From Verrucomicrobia bacterium UBA1183 (lineage in GTDB: Bacteria > Verrucomicrobiota > Verrucomicrobiia > Opitutales > UBA9783): 36,726 nucleotides of DNA. The translations under genes were made by a program, and so were the position numbers. Positions within the stretch are counted from its first letter, which is position 1; every line of letters begins with the position of its first letter. Below, in pieces: positions 24,297 to 32,900 of the stretch. Below the pieces are notes generated by a model, which worked only from the letters and a program-made list of their open reading frames with translations, was not told the origin of the DNA and did not search any database. The stretch spans positions 1 through 36,726 of the forward strand of contig DBYP01000006.1 in NCBI GenBank assembly GCA_002309885.1. Reading direction: 5' to 3'.

Positions 24297-24911
24297 TTAC
24301 AACTGTTCTTGCAAAAGTCGATTTAGGTGTTCTGCATCGGTGTAAGAAATTTGCTGAACTTGGATGGAAATTTTGGAGAAGGGGAAAGGGATTTTGAAGC
24401 CATCCCAGGAATTTAGTTGCCAAAAATGATGCATAGTGAATTTTAGGGCAATGACATCAAAATGGTGTGCGGCGGTCCAATGTAGTGAACCGGGCTTACA
24501 TTGACAGCGGGGACCTTTAGGTCCGTCGGGGGTTATGATAATATCGCAACGTGTGTTTTGGTGGGTTTCGAGCTCTTGCAATGCTTTAGCACCACGCCAG
24601 GAACTTGAACCACGGATGGCTTCAACGTGAAACCATTTTACCAAGGTTTCAAGCCATGCACCATCTTTGCTGGCGCTCATTAAACCGAACATGCGCCGAT
24701 GTTTTCGTAATTTTCGCAGTACCGGAGCTACAAACAAATTTTGATGCCAAAAATAAAACACGCAAGGACGTGTGCTATCTGAATTCATGCGCTTTTGCGA
24801 AGCCTTGTCCAGGTGAATATGTAAAGTTGCATACCATATGCGCAGCAGTAAATAAACGGGAATAACGCAGAGTTTTTTGCAAAAACCAAGATGGTGTACG
24901 ATATGTTTCAT
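24297..24911 (-). CDS. DUF374 lysophospholipid-acyltransferase-like protein
   Basis: 204 residues. Family landmarks are a hydrophobic N-terminal segment (LCVIPVYLLLRIWYATLHI), FYFWHQNLFVAPVL with the HQ in place of the acyltransferase HX4D region, and LMSASKDGAWLE. Then come the signature VEAIRGSSSWRGAKAL, IIITPDGPKGPRCQCKPG and LNSWDGFKIPFPFSK. DUF374 proteins resemble late acyltransferases of lipid A or phospholipid synthesis and are membrane-associated. Together with LpxI this may belong to lipid A modification, but the acceptor is unknown. Its ATG at 24911 overlaps the mutS stop as ATGA, so it is translated from the mutS mRNA. Confidence 0.88.
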   Translation of the reverse strand: MKHIVHHLGFCKKLCVIPVYLLLRIWYATLHIHLDKASQKRMNSDSTRPCVFYFWHQNLFVAPVLRKLRKHRRMFGLMSASKDGAWLETLVKWFHVEAIRGSSSWRGAKALQELETHQNTRCDIIITPDGPKGPRCQCKPGSLHWTAAHHFDVIALKFTMHHFWQLNSWDGFKIPFPFSKISIQVQQISYTDAEHLNRLLQEQL

Positions 24912-27412
24912 TCTTCGCTAAATAAATCCAATTGAGGGGTTGCATCCGAAGGTTGAACATGTGCATTTAATAGTTTTTGCAACACTTTACCTTCGTTTTC
25001 TAATTTCCCCAAAATAATCTTTGCTCGTTCGATAACATCATTCGGTAAGCCAGCTAATTTTGCGACTTGGATACCGTAAGAACGGCGTGCGCTTCCGGAA
25101 CAAATCTGATGCACAAACAAAATTTCGTCGTTCCATTCTTTGACAAGAACGTAAGCGTTAAAAATACGCGGGTACAACTTTTCTAATTGGGTTAGTTCAT
25201 GGTAATGTGTTGCGAACAAAGTGCGTGGGCCACAACTTTCGTTTTTTTGCAAGAATTCCACAACCGACCAAGCAATGCTCAAACCATCGTACGTGCTGGT
25301 TCCACGACCAATTTCATCTAAAATTACAAAGCTGCGATGGGTTGCGTTATTCAAAATGTTAGCGGTTTCCAACATTTCAACCATAAATGTCGATTGCCCA
25401 TGGGCTAAATTATCGCTGGCTCCCACGCGAGAGAATATCCGATCTATCCAGCCTATTCGGCAAGATTTTGCGGGAACCCAACAGCCCACGTGAGCCATCA
25501 ACGCGATGAGAGCATTTTGTCGAATGTAAGTCGATTTTCCAGCCATATTGGGGCCAGTTAAGATCATGATTTGACGATCGCTGCTGTCCAAGTGTAGGTC
25601 GTTTGCGACGAAATTATCGATAGAAGATTTTTGTTTAAGCGCCTCTTCGACAATCGGATGTCGCCCTTCTTCGACATCAAAAATTGAAGAGTTATCGACC
25701 GTTGGGCAGCAATAATGATGTTCGCGCGCTAAACAACTCCATGCCGAAAAGACATCCACGCACGCCAAAGCTTCGGCTGTTGTTTGTAATTCCTCAGTTT
25801 GCGCAAGAATCTGATTTACAAGGTGAAGAAAAATTTCCTTTTCTTTTTCAATAGCCCGTTCCTGGGCGTGCAAAATGAAATCTTCTTTTTCTTTCAATTC
25901 CGGTGTATAATAACGCTCAAAATGCGTCATGGTTTGTTTACGAATGTAATGTGCCGGGACCAAGCTTAAATTAGATTTGGTTACTTCAATAAAGAAACCG
26001 ACAGCGGAATTATATTTGACACGCAAATTTCGGATGCCGGTCGATTGCTGTTCTTGAAGTTCGTACTGTTGAAGCCATACTTGTGATTCACTTTGAGCCG
26101 AACGTAGATGATCTAGCTGGGTATCAAAGCCACTTCGTATGTACTTACCTTCGCTCAAATCGTTTGGAAGCTCATCCAAAAGTGCTGACTTTAGCAGCTC
26201 TTTTAGCTCTTCAAATAAGTAAATATTTTCAGATAATCTTTGTAAAATAGGCGCTTGAAAATGTTCCAGTGTGGATTTGATGAGGGGCAATTGCTCCAAT
26301 GTTTCCAGAATGGCGCCCAGTTCTCTAGGGGAACGCAAACGATTGTGAAGTCGCGACAATAAACGCATGATATCTCGTGTGCGCCCCAAAGCTGTTTGTA
26401 ATGTATGCGTTTCCATGGGCGCATCATAAAAAATTCGAACGCAATCTTGCCGGTATTTTATTTCGTCTAAATCCAGCAACGGACTTACCAAAAACTGTTG
26501 TATTAAACGGCTTCCTGCAGCGGTTTTAGCAACATCCAAAAAGCGCAACAAAGAACCTTCTTTGGTCCCGCGCTGAGTTTGAAAAATTTCCAAATTGCGT
26601 AAGGTTGCAGGGTCCAAAATCATACTACGTTGGCAACGATATTTGGAAATCTTCTTCAAATTTTTTGGCGAATGGCACAAGTTTTCGGTAATGTAAAATA
26701 CTAATGCGTTGGCACATCCTAAAGCGGTTTCTTCCTCAGAAATACCAAAGCCATCCAAATGTTGTACACCAAATAATTTTTCCAAGTGGCTTCGGGCTTG
26801 TTGGTGATCAAATACAAATCCAGGAACTTCGGAAACCGCCCTTTGTTGCAGTAATTTGTCCAAAAAAATTTTTTGGTCAGACGTCGCTTTTTCAGACAGA
26901 ATAATTTCTTTCGGATCCAAAGCATTTAAAAATGCTATCAAATTGTCGGCTACAGACTCGGAAGCAATTTTAAACTCGCTAGTTGACAAGTCCAGCCATG
27001 CTGCATTTAAAATATCGTTTTTATATTCCAAACTGACAATATAGTGGTTGTCGCGGGCTTCCACTTGGCTATCTTCTAGAACCGTTCCTGGAGTCAAGAT
27101 GCGCGTTAATGACCGCTCCACCAATTTCCCCGGTTTGGGTTCTTCCATTTGATCGCAAATCGCAACCTTTTTCCCGGCTTTCAATAATTTGTCGATGTAA
27201 GTTTCTGAAGCATGAAATGGGATCCCCGCCATGGGTGCATCGCCACGATGCGTAAGCGTGAGTCCCAAAATCTTCGCACCGGTCTCAGCATCATCGAAAA
27301 ACATTTCGTAAAAATCTCCCAATCTGAAGAACAATATGGTGTTTTTGGGGAGATTAGAATGTACCGAAAGGTACTGCTGCATCATCGGCGTCACCGGCTT
27401 CTTTTCTTGCAT
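24908..27412 (-). CDS. mutS: DNA mismatch repair protein MutS
   Basis: Recognises mismatches and recruits MutL. The product has 834 residues from the chosen start. The mismatch-wedge motif is Phe34-Tyr-Glu36 in RLGDFYEMFFD. Walker A is GPNMAGKST with Lys626, followed by the family segments DEIGRGTSTYDG (Walker B) and ATHYHELTQLE. The N-terminal TPMMQQYL begins as in E. coli MutS, which favours the ATG at 27412. The in-frame extension upstream to 27448 starts with TTG and adds 12 residues foreign to the family. The stop overlaps the acyltransferase start. mutL is not in the window. Confidence 0.97.
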   Translation of the reverse strand: MQEKKPVTPMMQQYLSVHSNLPKNTILFFRLGDFYEMFFDDAETGAKILGLTLTHRGDAPMAGIPFHASETYIDKLLKAGKKVAICDQMEEPKPGKLVERSLTRILTPGTVLEDSQVEARDNHYIVSLEYKNDILNAAWLDLSTSEFKIASESVADNLIAFLNALDPKEIILSEKATSDQKIFLDKLLQQRAVSEVPGFVFDHQQARSHLEKLFGVQHLDGFGISEEETALGCANALVFYITENLCHSPKNLKKISKYRCQRSMILDPATLRNLEIFQTQRGTKEGSLLRFLDVAKTAAGSRLIQQFLVSPLLDLDEIKYRQDCVRIFYDAPMETHTLQTALGRTRDIMRLLSRLHNRLRSPRELGAILETLEQLPLIKSTLEHFQAPILQRLSENIYLFEELKELLKSALLDELPNDLSEGKYIRSGFDTQLDHLRSAQSESQVWLQQYELQEQQSTGIRNLRVKYNSAVGFFIEVTKSNLSLVPAHYIRKQTMTHFERYYTPELKEKEDFILHAQERAIEKEKEIFLHLVNQILAQTEELQTTAEALACVDVFSAWSCLAREHHYCCPTVDNSSIFDVEEGRHPIVEEALKQKSSIDNFVANDLHLDSSDRQIMILTGPNMAGKSTYIRQNALIALMAHVGCWVPAKSCRIGWIDRIFSRVGASDNLAHGQSTFMVEMLETANILNNATHRSFVILDEIGRGTSTYDGLSIAWSVVEFLQKNESCGPRTLFATHYHELTQLEKLYPRIFNAYVLVKEWNDEILFVHQICSGSARRSYGIQVAKLAGLPNDVIERAKIILGKLENEGKVLQKLLNAHVQPSDATPQLDLFSEE

Positions 27413-27586
27413 AGCTTCATTGAATATCAAATCTATCAATAAATACAATATTAAACTTTCGGCAAATGTAAGTTAGAGAATATAAACATAATAGTCTGCT
27501 TTCCGTTACAGATTTGCCTGGTCACGTACAAATTTTACACAAAAAGATTGTCGATAGGGATAAAAGGTGGTATGAAGGGAGAATAT

Positions 27587-28882
27587 ATGAGAAAAAAGAG
27601 TTTGAGATGGGGTGTTGTAGGAGCCTTGATAGCAAGTGTTACGTGCGCTTGCTTGTTACGTTGTTTCCATTGGGAACATACAGAAGGAACGCTTGTATTT
27701 ATTGAAATCTGCGAATTGATAGGTAAACTTTTCATGAATGGCCTGAAAATGTTGGTCGTACCGCTCATTACATCGTCTATTATTTGTGGCGTCATGCGGT
27801 TCGGATCCAAATCGGAATTTCGCCGTTTAGGATTGAAGACGTTTCTGTTCTATTTTTTATCTTGTTTTGTGGCAGTAACGATAGGGCTTATGGTGGTCAA
27901 CGCGTTACGTCCAGGAGATACAGAAATGACATTGGCTTCAAAAATTTTAGGACAGGCCAATCGATTGCCGGAACACTTCGCCTGCATCGAAGGTACAAGT
28001 GGCTACAAGGTATCGGAATTTTTACTTCGCTTATTGCCGCCGAATATTCTTGCGGCTGCTACGGATAATGCTCAAATTTTGGGCTTGATTCTCTGCAGTT
28101 TATTGTTCGGATTTTTCATTGGACGTTTACCCGAAAACTTGCGCGAAACACAATTCGCTTTATGGGAAGGGCTACAACAGATCACGCGCAACATTACCTG
28201 CATCGTAATTGCATTCTCCCCTATCGGTGTTTTTGGATTAGTCACGCCAATTTTGTTAAACACAGGATTGGAAGTCATCAAGCCGTTGCTGTTTTTTGTT
28301 ATAACAATACTGCTAGGTTTCGCTTTGTACAGTTTTGGTTTTCTCTATTTATTGCTCCGATTTGTAGGGAAAGTACGACCGTTAGAACATTACAAAGCGA
28401 TGTTGCCAGTAACCTTAATGGCGTTCTCAACCGCTTCGTCGGCAGCTGCTTTGCCGGTAGCTTTGGATCGAATGGAACGCGAAAGTAAAGTTTCGATCAA
28501 AACCGCGCGCTTCACATTACCCTTGGGCATTACCATCAACATGTGTGGGACGGCGTTGTACGAATGTGTCGTTGTAATCTTTATTGCACAACTTTATCAA
28601 GTAACACAAGGCATTTCCTTTGGCTTGTGGGATCAAATTACCGTTGTATTGATGGCGCTGCTAACTTCGGTGGGGGTTGCCGGGATACCTGCCTCGGGAC
28701 TTATCGCCATAACGATGATTTTAAGTTCGGTTGGATTGCCCATCGAATCCATCGGCGTTATTTGGGTGGTAGAACGTATTCTGGACATGTTTCGAACGGC
28801 AGTTAATGTATTTAACGATACCTGCGGAACTATCATCATTGCACGGAGCGAGGGCGAAAAAACGGCCTACCCTTACGATTGA
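27587..28882 (+). CDS. Dicarboxylate/amino acid:cation symporter (DAACS family)
   Basis: Inner-membrane Na+ or H+ coupled uptake of glutamate, aspartate, other dicarboxylates or neutral amino acids. About 431 residues. Landmarks are the hairpin 1 serine motif AFSTASSAAALPVAL, the TM7 segment INMCGTALYE, hairpin 2 GVAGIPASGLIA, and TM8 ERILDMFRTAVNVFND with the binding Asp, Arg and Asn. TM7 usually reads NMDGT; here Cys replaces Asp, a point of interest for cation binding. Start: the ATG at 27587 has AGGGAGA at good distance; an ATG at 27572 is possible. Divergent from mutS. The substrate cannot be decided, though the TM8 Arg favours acidic substrates. Confidence 0.92.
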   Translation: MRKKSLRWGVVGALIASVTCACLLRCFHWEHTEGTLVFIEICELIGKLFMNGLKMLVVPLITSSIICGVMRFGSKSEFRRLGLKTFLFYFLSCFVAVTIGLMVVNALRPGDTEMTLASKILGQANRLPEHFACIEGTSGYKVSEFLLRLLPPNILAAATDNAQILGLILCSLLFGFFIGRLPENLRETQFALWEGLQQITRNITCIVIAFSPIGVFGLVTPILLNTGLEVIKPLLFFVITILLGFALYSFGFLYLLLRFVGKVRPLEHYKAMLPVTLMAFSTASSAAALPVALDRMERESKVSIKTARFTLPLGITINMCGTALYECVVVIFIAQLYQVTQGISFGLWDQITVVLMALLTSVGVAGIPASGLIAITMILSSVGLPIESIGVIWVVERILDMFRTAVNVFNDTCGTIIIARSEGEKTAYPYD

Positions 28883-28894
28883 CCGGTTGTGTTT

Positions 28895-29803
28895 ATGGAA
28901 GACAACAATACGAAGACGGACAATAATCTTGCGCATTCCATAGACGATTTTATCGGCTATCTAAGTTTAGAATGCGGTTTATCTGAAAACACGCAAAAAT
29001 CTTATCAATACGACTTAATGCAGTTAGCAGAGATAGCTCACCTCCAACACTTTTCTCAATTGAAAGCAGAACATGTGGATCGATGGTTAGATTTTCTAAT
29101 CAAGGAAAAACCTTCATCTCGCGCCCGAAAAATCACCAGCGTTTCACGATTTTTTGAATATCTCGTAAAACAAGGCATACTTAAACAAAATCCGCTAGAA
29201 CATGTTTTACATCCTAAAATTAAGCGCGAATTGCCACATGTATTATCACTGGAAGATATTGAAAAACTACAAAAAGCTATGTCGCTCTCTTCGCCACAAG
29301 GTTTACGCGATAGAGCTATGATTTCTATCATTTATGGTTGCGGATTGCGCATTTCGGAAGCTTGCCAACTGCTTTTGCAAAATATTTTTTTGGACGAAGA
29401 TTTCATAAAAATTTATGGGAAAGGCAGCAAAGAACGCCTGGTACCTTTGGGATCGGTTGCGAAAGCACATTTGCAGGATTATTTAGTTAAATGTCGACCT
29501 TCACTTTTGAAAAAAAACAGCGGCAATTTTGTGTTTTTAAGTCAACGCGGCTCACCTATTTCGCGTAAAACTTTTTGGTTAAACTTGAAAACGTACGCTG
29601 AAAATGTTGGTATTGATTTCAATGTAAAACCGCATTTATTGCGCCACTCCTTTGCAACACATTTACTCAGCAACGGCGCCGATCTACGCAGCATACAGGC
29701 AATGCTTGGGCATAGGGATATATCCACAACTCAAATTTATACCCACCTGGATCCTTCGCACCTACAAGAAGCCTATGATAAATTTCATTCGCGAGCGAAG
29801 TAG
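28895..29803 (+). CDS. xerD: Xer-type tyrosine recombinase
   Basis: About 302 residues, the normal size of XerC/XerD, which resolve chromosome dimers at dif. An N-terminal SAM-like core-binding domain (HSIDDFIGYLSLECGLSENT) precedes the catalytic domain. The catalytic residues appear in order: Arg in YGCGLRISEACQL, Lys in GKGSKERLVPLG, His-x-x-Arg in HLLRHSFATH, His in MLGHRDISTTQ and the nucleophile Tyr in IYTHLDP. The choice of XerD over XerC is tentative. GTG at 28889 is an alternative start. No integron or phage genes are nearby, so a housekeeping role is most likely. A hairpin with a T-run follows at 29855. Confidence 0.9.
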   Translation: MEDNNTKTDNNLAHSIDDFIGYLSLECGLSENTQKSYQYDLMQLAEIAHLQHFSQLKAEHVDRWLDFLIKEKPSSRARKITSVSRFFEYLVKQGILKQNPLEHVLHPKIKRELPHVLSLEDIEKLQKAMSLSSPQGLRDRAMISIIYGCGLRISEACQLLLQNIFLDEDFIKIYGKGSKERLVPLGSVAKAHLQDYLVKCRPSLLKKNSGNFVFLSQRGSPISRKTFWLNLKTYAENVGIDFNVKPHLLRHSFATHLLSNGADLRSIQAMLGHRDISTTQIYTHLDPSHLQEAYDKFHSRAK

Positions 29804-29854
29804 CGTTTGCTTCTTGTGGTACGGCTATGATTAATAAACTATCCGTAATACGAG

Positions 29855-29880
29855 CTAATGTATAATATGTTATACATTAG
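29855..29880 (+). terminator. Hairpin terminator candidate after the Xer gene
   Basis: CTAATGTATAA-TATG-TTATACATTAG is a perfect 11-pair stem with a 4-base loop, followed directly by TTTT. The stem is AT-rich, so strength is uncertain. As a perfect palindrome it might also be a protein-binding site. Confidence 0.5.
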
Positions 29881-29892
29881 TTTTGCACCTTG

Positions 29893-30023
29893 CGTGATCT
29901 TTTACAAAAGCTCGCCCAAGCCCTCCTGAAAGCAGAGTAGAAACCCTGAACCTTGCAACATTGTTGTAAAATTAATAATGGTTTTTGAGGATTAAATGGA
30001 AACTTTTTCAAAAAGTTCCCCTT
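29893..30023 (-). repeat. Dispersed hairpin repeat, copy 7 (reverse, eroded)
   Basis: It contains hairpin 4 remnants (GATCTTTTACAAAAGCTC), a degraded middle, and hairpin 2 (CTTGCAACATTGTTGTAAAA). The linker GGTTTTTGAGGATTAAATGG and hairpin 1 (GGAAACTTTTTCAAAAAGTT then CCCC) follow. It fills the spacer between the Xer gene and the ACP operon; the remainder of that spacer (30024-30173) shows nothing else. Confidence 0.7.
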
Positions 30024-30173
30024 ACAATTTATTCTTTTATGATTTTTATCTTCCGTAGACACACACTAACTCCCGTAGATATATTATCTAATTTACCAAC
30101 AGCTGTTTTTGTTTGAAAATTTGTACAAAAAAATCTAGTATTGTAATGAGTCGAGCCGAAGTTTTTCAATACA

Positions 30174-30395
30174 ATGGACACGAAATCGAAACTTTTGGAT
30201 ATTTTAATGACCGTCTTAGGAGAAACGGTTGATGAAAATTGTTCGGCAGAAACGATAGAAAACTGGGATTCGTTGACGCACATAGAGATTATTGTTACGG
30301 TAGAAGAAGAATTTGGCATCAAGATTCCGCAGGCGAAAATTCCGGAATTAAAATCGTTTAAGAGCCTTTTAGAAATTATAAAAACGCTGTGTTAG
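30174..30395 (+). CDS. Acyl carrier protein
   Basis: 73 residues, acidic, helical. Ser33 in ENWDSLTHIEI is the expected phosphopantetheine site. It differs from the fatty-acid ACP consensus (GADSLD) and resembles dedicated carrier proteins that sit beside FkbH-like enzymes. The GTG start of the next gene overlaps its last 7 bases, so it heads a coupled four-gene operon. The likely role is to hold a glyceryl or acyl unit loaded by the FkbH-like protein. Housekeeping ACP function is less likely because no fatty-acid genes adjoin. Confidence 0.88.
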   Translation: MDTKSKLLDILMTVLGETVDENCSAETIENWDSLTHIEIIVTVEEEFGIKIPQAKIPELKSFKSLLEIIKTLC

Positions 30396-30790
30396 ATTTA
30401 GCATTCGATCATTTGGGTATTATTGTAAAGTCCATCGACAAAACGATTCCATTGTATATTGCATTGGGATACGCTATCGATAGCGAAGTTTTCTGTGATG
30501 AGCAACAACAGATGCGGGGGCTATTTCTTGCGAAATCCAACGAGCCGCGTGTTGAGCTGATTGAGGATCTGAGTGCCTCCAAAGCCTTAACGAAGATGAT
30601 CAATACTCCCTGCGGGCGGATTTACCACCTCGCTTACCGCGTACCGAATTTGAAGGAGAATCTGGATGAAATTTTGAAAAAGCTGGACGTTCGTGTGCTG
30701 TCTCCCATAAAACCCGGGAGTTATTATAAAAACGTATGCTTTGTTTTTTCGCAAGATATGCAGATTTTGGAGTTGGTTGAATACAAATGA
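30389..30790 (+). CDS. VOC-superfamily (glyoxalase/methylmalonyl-CoA epimerase-like) protein
   Basis: 133 residues with two beta-alpha-beta-beta-beta modules. The metal ligands expected for the epimerase group are visible: His in FDHLGIIV, His in GRIYHLAYRV and Glu in MQILELVEY. The start is a GTG overlapping the ACP stop. The end overlaps the FkbH-like ATG as ATGA. In this company it probably acts on a carrier-bound or CoA-bound intermediate. The exact reaction is unknown, and methylmalonyl-CoA epimerase in the classic pathway is not supported, since no mutase is seen. Confidence 0.85.
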   Translation: MLDLAFDHLGIIVKSIDKTIPLYIALGYAIDSEVFCDEQQQMRGLFLAKSNEPRVELIEDLSASKALTKMINTPCGRIYHLAYRVPNLKENLDEILKKLDVRVLSPIKPGSYYKNVCFVFSQDMQILELVEYK

Positions 30791-32337
30791 TCGATGCATT
30801 GTTGAGTCCCAACGTAAGTCGAATGGAAATCTTGAAACATAAGAGCTTCTCCGGCAATTTGCGCACAATTCACATTTCAGTTTACCGAAATCATGCCTTT
30901 GAAGGAATGGAAAGCATGCTGAATGTTTTCCTAAAAATTTCCGGTCTACAGGCTGAATTTGCTTACAGTAACTACGATGACAGCTTCCATTTCTCACCAT
31001 TGCATGCATCGAATGATTTGAATATCCTTTGGATTGACTTTTCGCATTATAAGGAAATCTCGTGGTTTAAAGACAAAGTAGAACAACTGAAGAAATTTTC
31101 TCCAAAGCCGATCCTTGTTTACTACACCGGAACCGAGAAGCTTGATATAAACATCGAACATACATTTTGTGCTTCTTCGCAAGAAATTGAACACGAACTT
31201 GGAAAGGATTTTTGGGATCTTGAAAAGCTGGAATATTCCGGAACACGATTATCTGCCAGGGCGCTCATCAAAGTGGCACAACAGCTGGGCTTCAAATACA
31301 TTCCTTCATTCTTTCGTACACCGATAAAAGCGATTATGGTGGATATGGATAATACACTTTATAGCGGCGTGCTAGGTGAGGATGGTGCCAGGAATGTGGT
31401 ACCCAATCTGCATTTTCAAAGGCAATTGAAAGCTTTGAAAGACAAAGGTGTTTTATTGGGATTGGCCTCAAAAAATGATTACGAAGATGCACGTCAATTA
31501 TTCGAGCTACGAAAAGATTTTGTGCTTCATTGGGAAGATTTTTCAGGCCATTATATTTCCTGGAAACCCAAAGCGGAAGCCATCGAAGCTGCAGCCAAGA
31601 AATTTAATATCGATACCAGCGACATGCTGTTTGTGGATGATAATTTCGGCGAAATAAGCCAAGTACAACAGATTTTACCCCAAACGCATACGCTTATTGC
31701 CGATAAAAATCTAACGTATAAATTTAATCTGTATCCTTTGTTGGAACGTTATGTACAAACCCAAGAAGATGCGCTTAGGGCTTCCGACATACAATTGAAC
31801 GTGAAACGCGAAAGTTTGAAAAAATCCCTTAGCACGGAAGATTACTTCAAACAACTAGGAATGGAACTTACCTACGCGCTAGATAATCCCAACTCATTTG
31901 AACGAGCAATTCAGCTGCTCAACAAAACCAATCAGTTCATATTTGCCTTTAAACGTTATCAGCCGGAAGCTCTCACGCCTTCGCAGCATATTCTTACGGT
32001 AGGTCTAAAGGACAAGCTTTCCGATAGTGGCATCATCGGTGTCGTTGTTGCCTCCCGACAGGGCGAAGCACTAAAAATAGATGAAGCCGTTATCTCTTGT
32101 CGCGCTTTAGGGCGGGAAATTGAAGATATTTTGCTAGATTCAGCTTTCCAAATTTTATCGCAAAAGCTGGGCACATCCAAGCGCCTAATGCTTGAATTTA
32201 AAACAGGCCCGCGAAATCTTCCGGCAAAAGCTTGGTTGGAACGTTATAGCGGAAGAACTTTAAAACAGGATGGTATTATTGCTGCCGACATAAAGCATTT
32301 CCCACAAAATCCCTTCGTAAAACTTATCCTATCATGA
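30787..32337 (+). CDS. FkbH-like HAD-IIIC family protein
   Basis: 516 residues. The HAD motif I is VDMDNTLYSGVLGEDG with Asp186 and Asp188. Motif II is LGLASKND and motif IV LFVDDNFGE. The C-terminal GNAT-like part has the family segment LLNKTNQFIFAFKRY. FkbH proteins take 1,3-bisphosphoglycerate, dephosphorylate it and load glyceryl onto an ACP. The upstream ACP fits this directly. Similar ACP-FkbH pairs occur in antibiotic synthesis and in surface-glycan clusters; the GNAT that follows favours a glycan. It overlaps both neighbours by ATGA. Confidence 0.92.
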   Translation: MIDALLSPNVSRMEILKHKSFSGNLRTIHISVYRNHAFEGMESMLNVFLKISGLQAEFAYSNYDDSFHFSPLHASNDLNILWIDFSHYKEISWFKDKVEQLKKFSPKPILVYYTGTEKLDINIEHTFCASSQEIEHELGKDFWDLEKLEYSGTRLSARALIKVAQQLGFKYIPSFFRTPIKAIMVDMDNTLYSGVLGEDGARNVVPNLHFQRQLKALKDKGVLLGLASKNDYEDARQLFELRKDFVLHWEDFSGHYISWKPKAEAIEAAAKKFNIDTSDMLFVDDNFGEISQVQQILPQTHTLIADKNLTYKFNLYPLLERYVQTQEDALRASDIQLNVKRESLKKSLSTEDYFKQLGMELTYALDNPNSFERAIQLLNKTNQFIFAFKRYQPEALTPSQHILTVGLKDKLSDSGIIGVVVASRQGEALKIDEAVISCRALGREIEDILLDSAFQILSQKLGTSKRLMLEFKTGPRNLPAKAWLERYSGRTLKQDGIIAADIKHFPQNPFVKLILS

Positions 32338-32894
32338 ACTTTTGGTTTAAAAACTACATACACTTTACAACCGAAGAAGCCATGGCTATTTTGCCATTGA
32401 GAAATGCGTCATCGGTTCGAAGGTATATGTATAATCCCAAGGTAATTACACCCGAAGAACATCTCGCTTGGATAAGCACGTTAGCCAACCGAAAAGAGGT
32501 TTGTTATTGGGGAATTTACGTGGATAAACAACTCATCGGCTCTATTGACTTAACTCGCATTGACACACAAAAGAAGTTCGCAGAATGGGGCTTCTTTATC
32601 GATGAACATCACTTGGGGCTTGGTGCTGTTATCGAATTTTTAGGCATGGAACATTTTATAAAAGATCTGCATTTCAAAACCATTTTGGGCGGTGTACATG
32701 AAGATAATAAAAAAGTGTACCACTTGCACAAAGCAAAATTTGGTTACGTAGAAGCCCCCGCATACGATAGCGAAAGCTATGGGAAAAAGTTTTACGGATT
32801 GACGCTGTCCGATACCCGCTGGGAACAGCAGCGTCTAAAAGTAAAGAACCTTTTGGATAAACTCTACCCTATCGATAATGTGAAATGGGACTAA
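32334..32894 (+). CDS. GNAT N-acetyltransferase, PseH-like
   Basis: 186 residues. The N-terminal LRNASSVRRYMYNPKVITPEEHLAWI resembles PseH and related sugar N-acetyltransferases. The acetyl-CoA region is around WGFFIDEHHLGLGAVIEFLGMEHF, and the usual NKKVYHLHKAKFGY follows. PseH acetylates an amino-deoxy sugar nucleotide in pseudaminic acid synthesis. No other pse genes are in the window, so the substrate here may be any amino sugar or a carrier-bound unit. It is the last gene of the ACP operon; its stop is 6 bases from the stop of the convergent effector gene. Confidence 0.85.
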   Translation: MNFWFKNYIHFTTEEAMAILPLRNASSVRRYMYNPKVITPEEHLAWISTLANRKEVCYWGIYVDKQLIGSIDLTRIDTQKKFAEWGFFIDEHHLGLGAVIEFLGMEHFIKDLHFKTILGGVHEDNKKVYHLHKAKFGYVEAPAYDSESYGKKFYGLTLSDTRWEQQRLKVKNLLDKLYPIDNVKWD

Positions 32895-32900
32895 GGGCCT

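Noticed and set aside
27413..27448. Twelve-residue extension of MutS
   Set aside because: It starts with TTG, has no ribosome site and is unlike MutS N-termini; the internal ATG fits.
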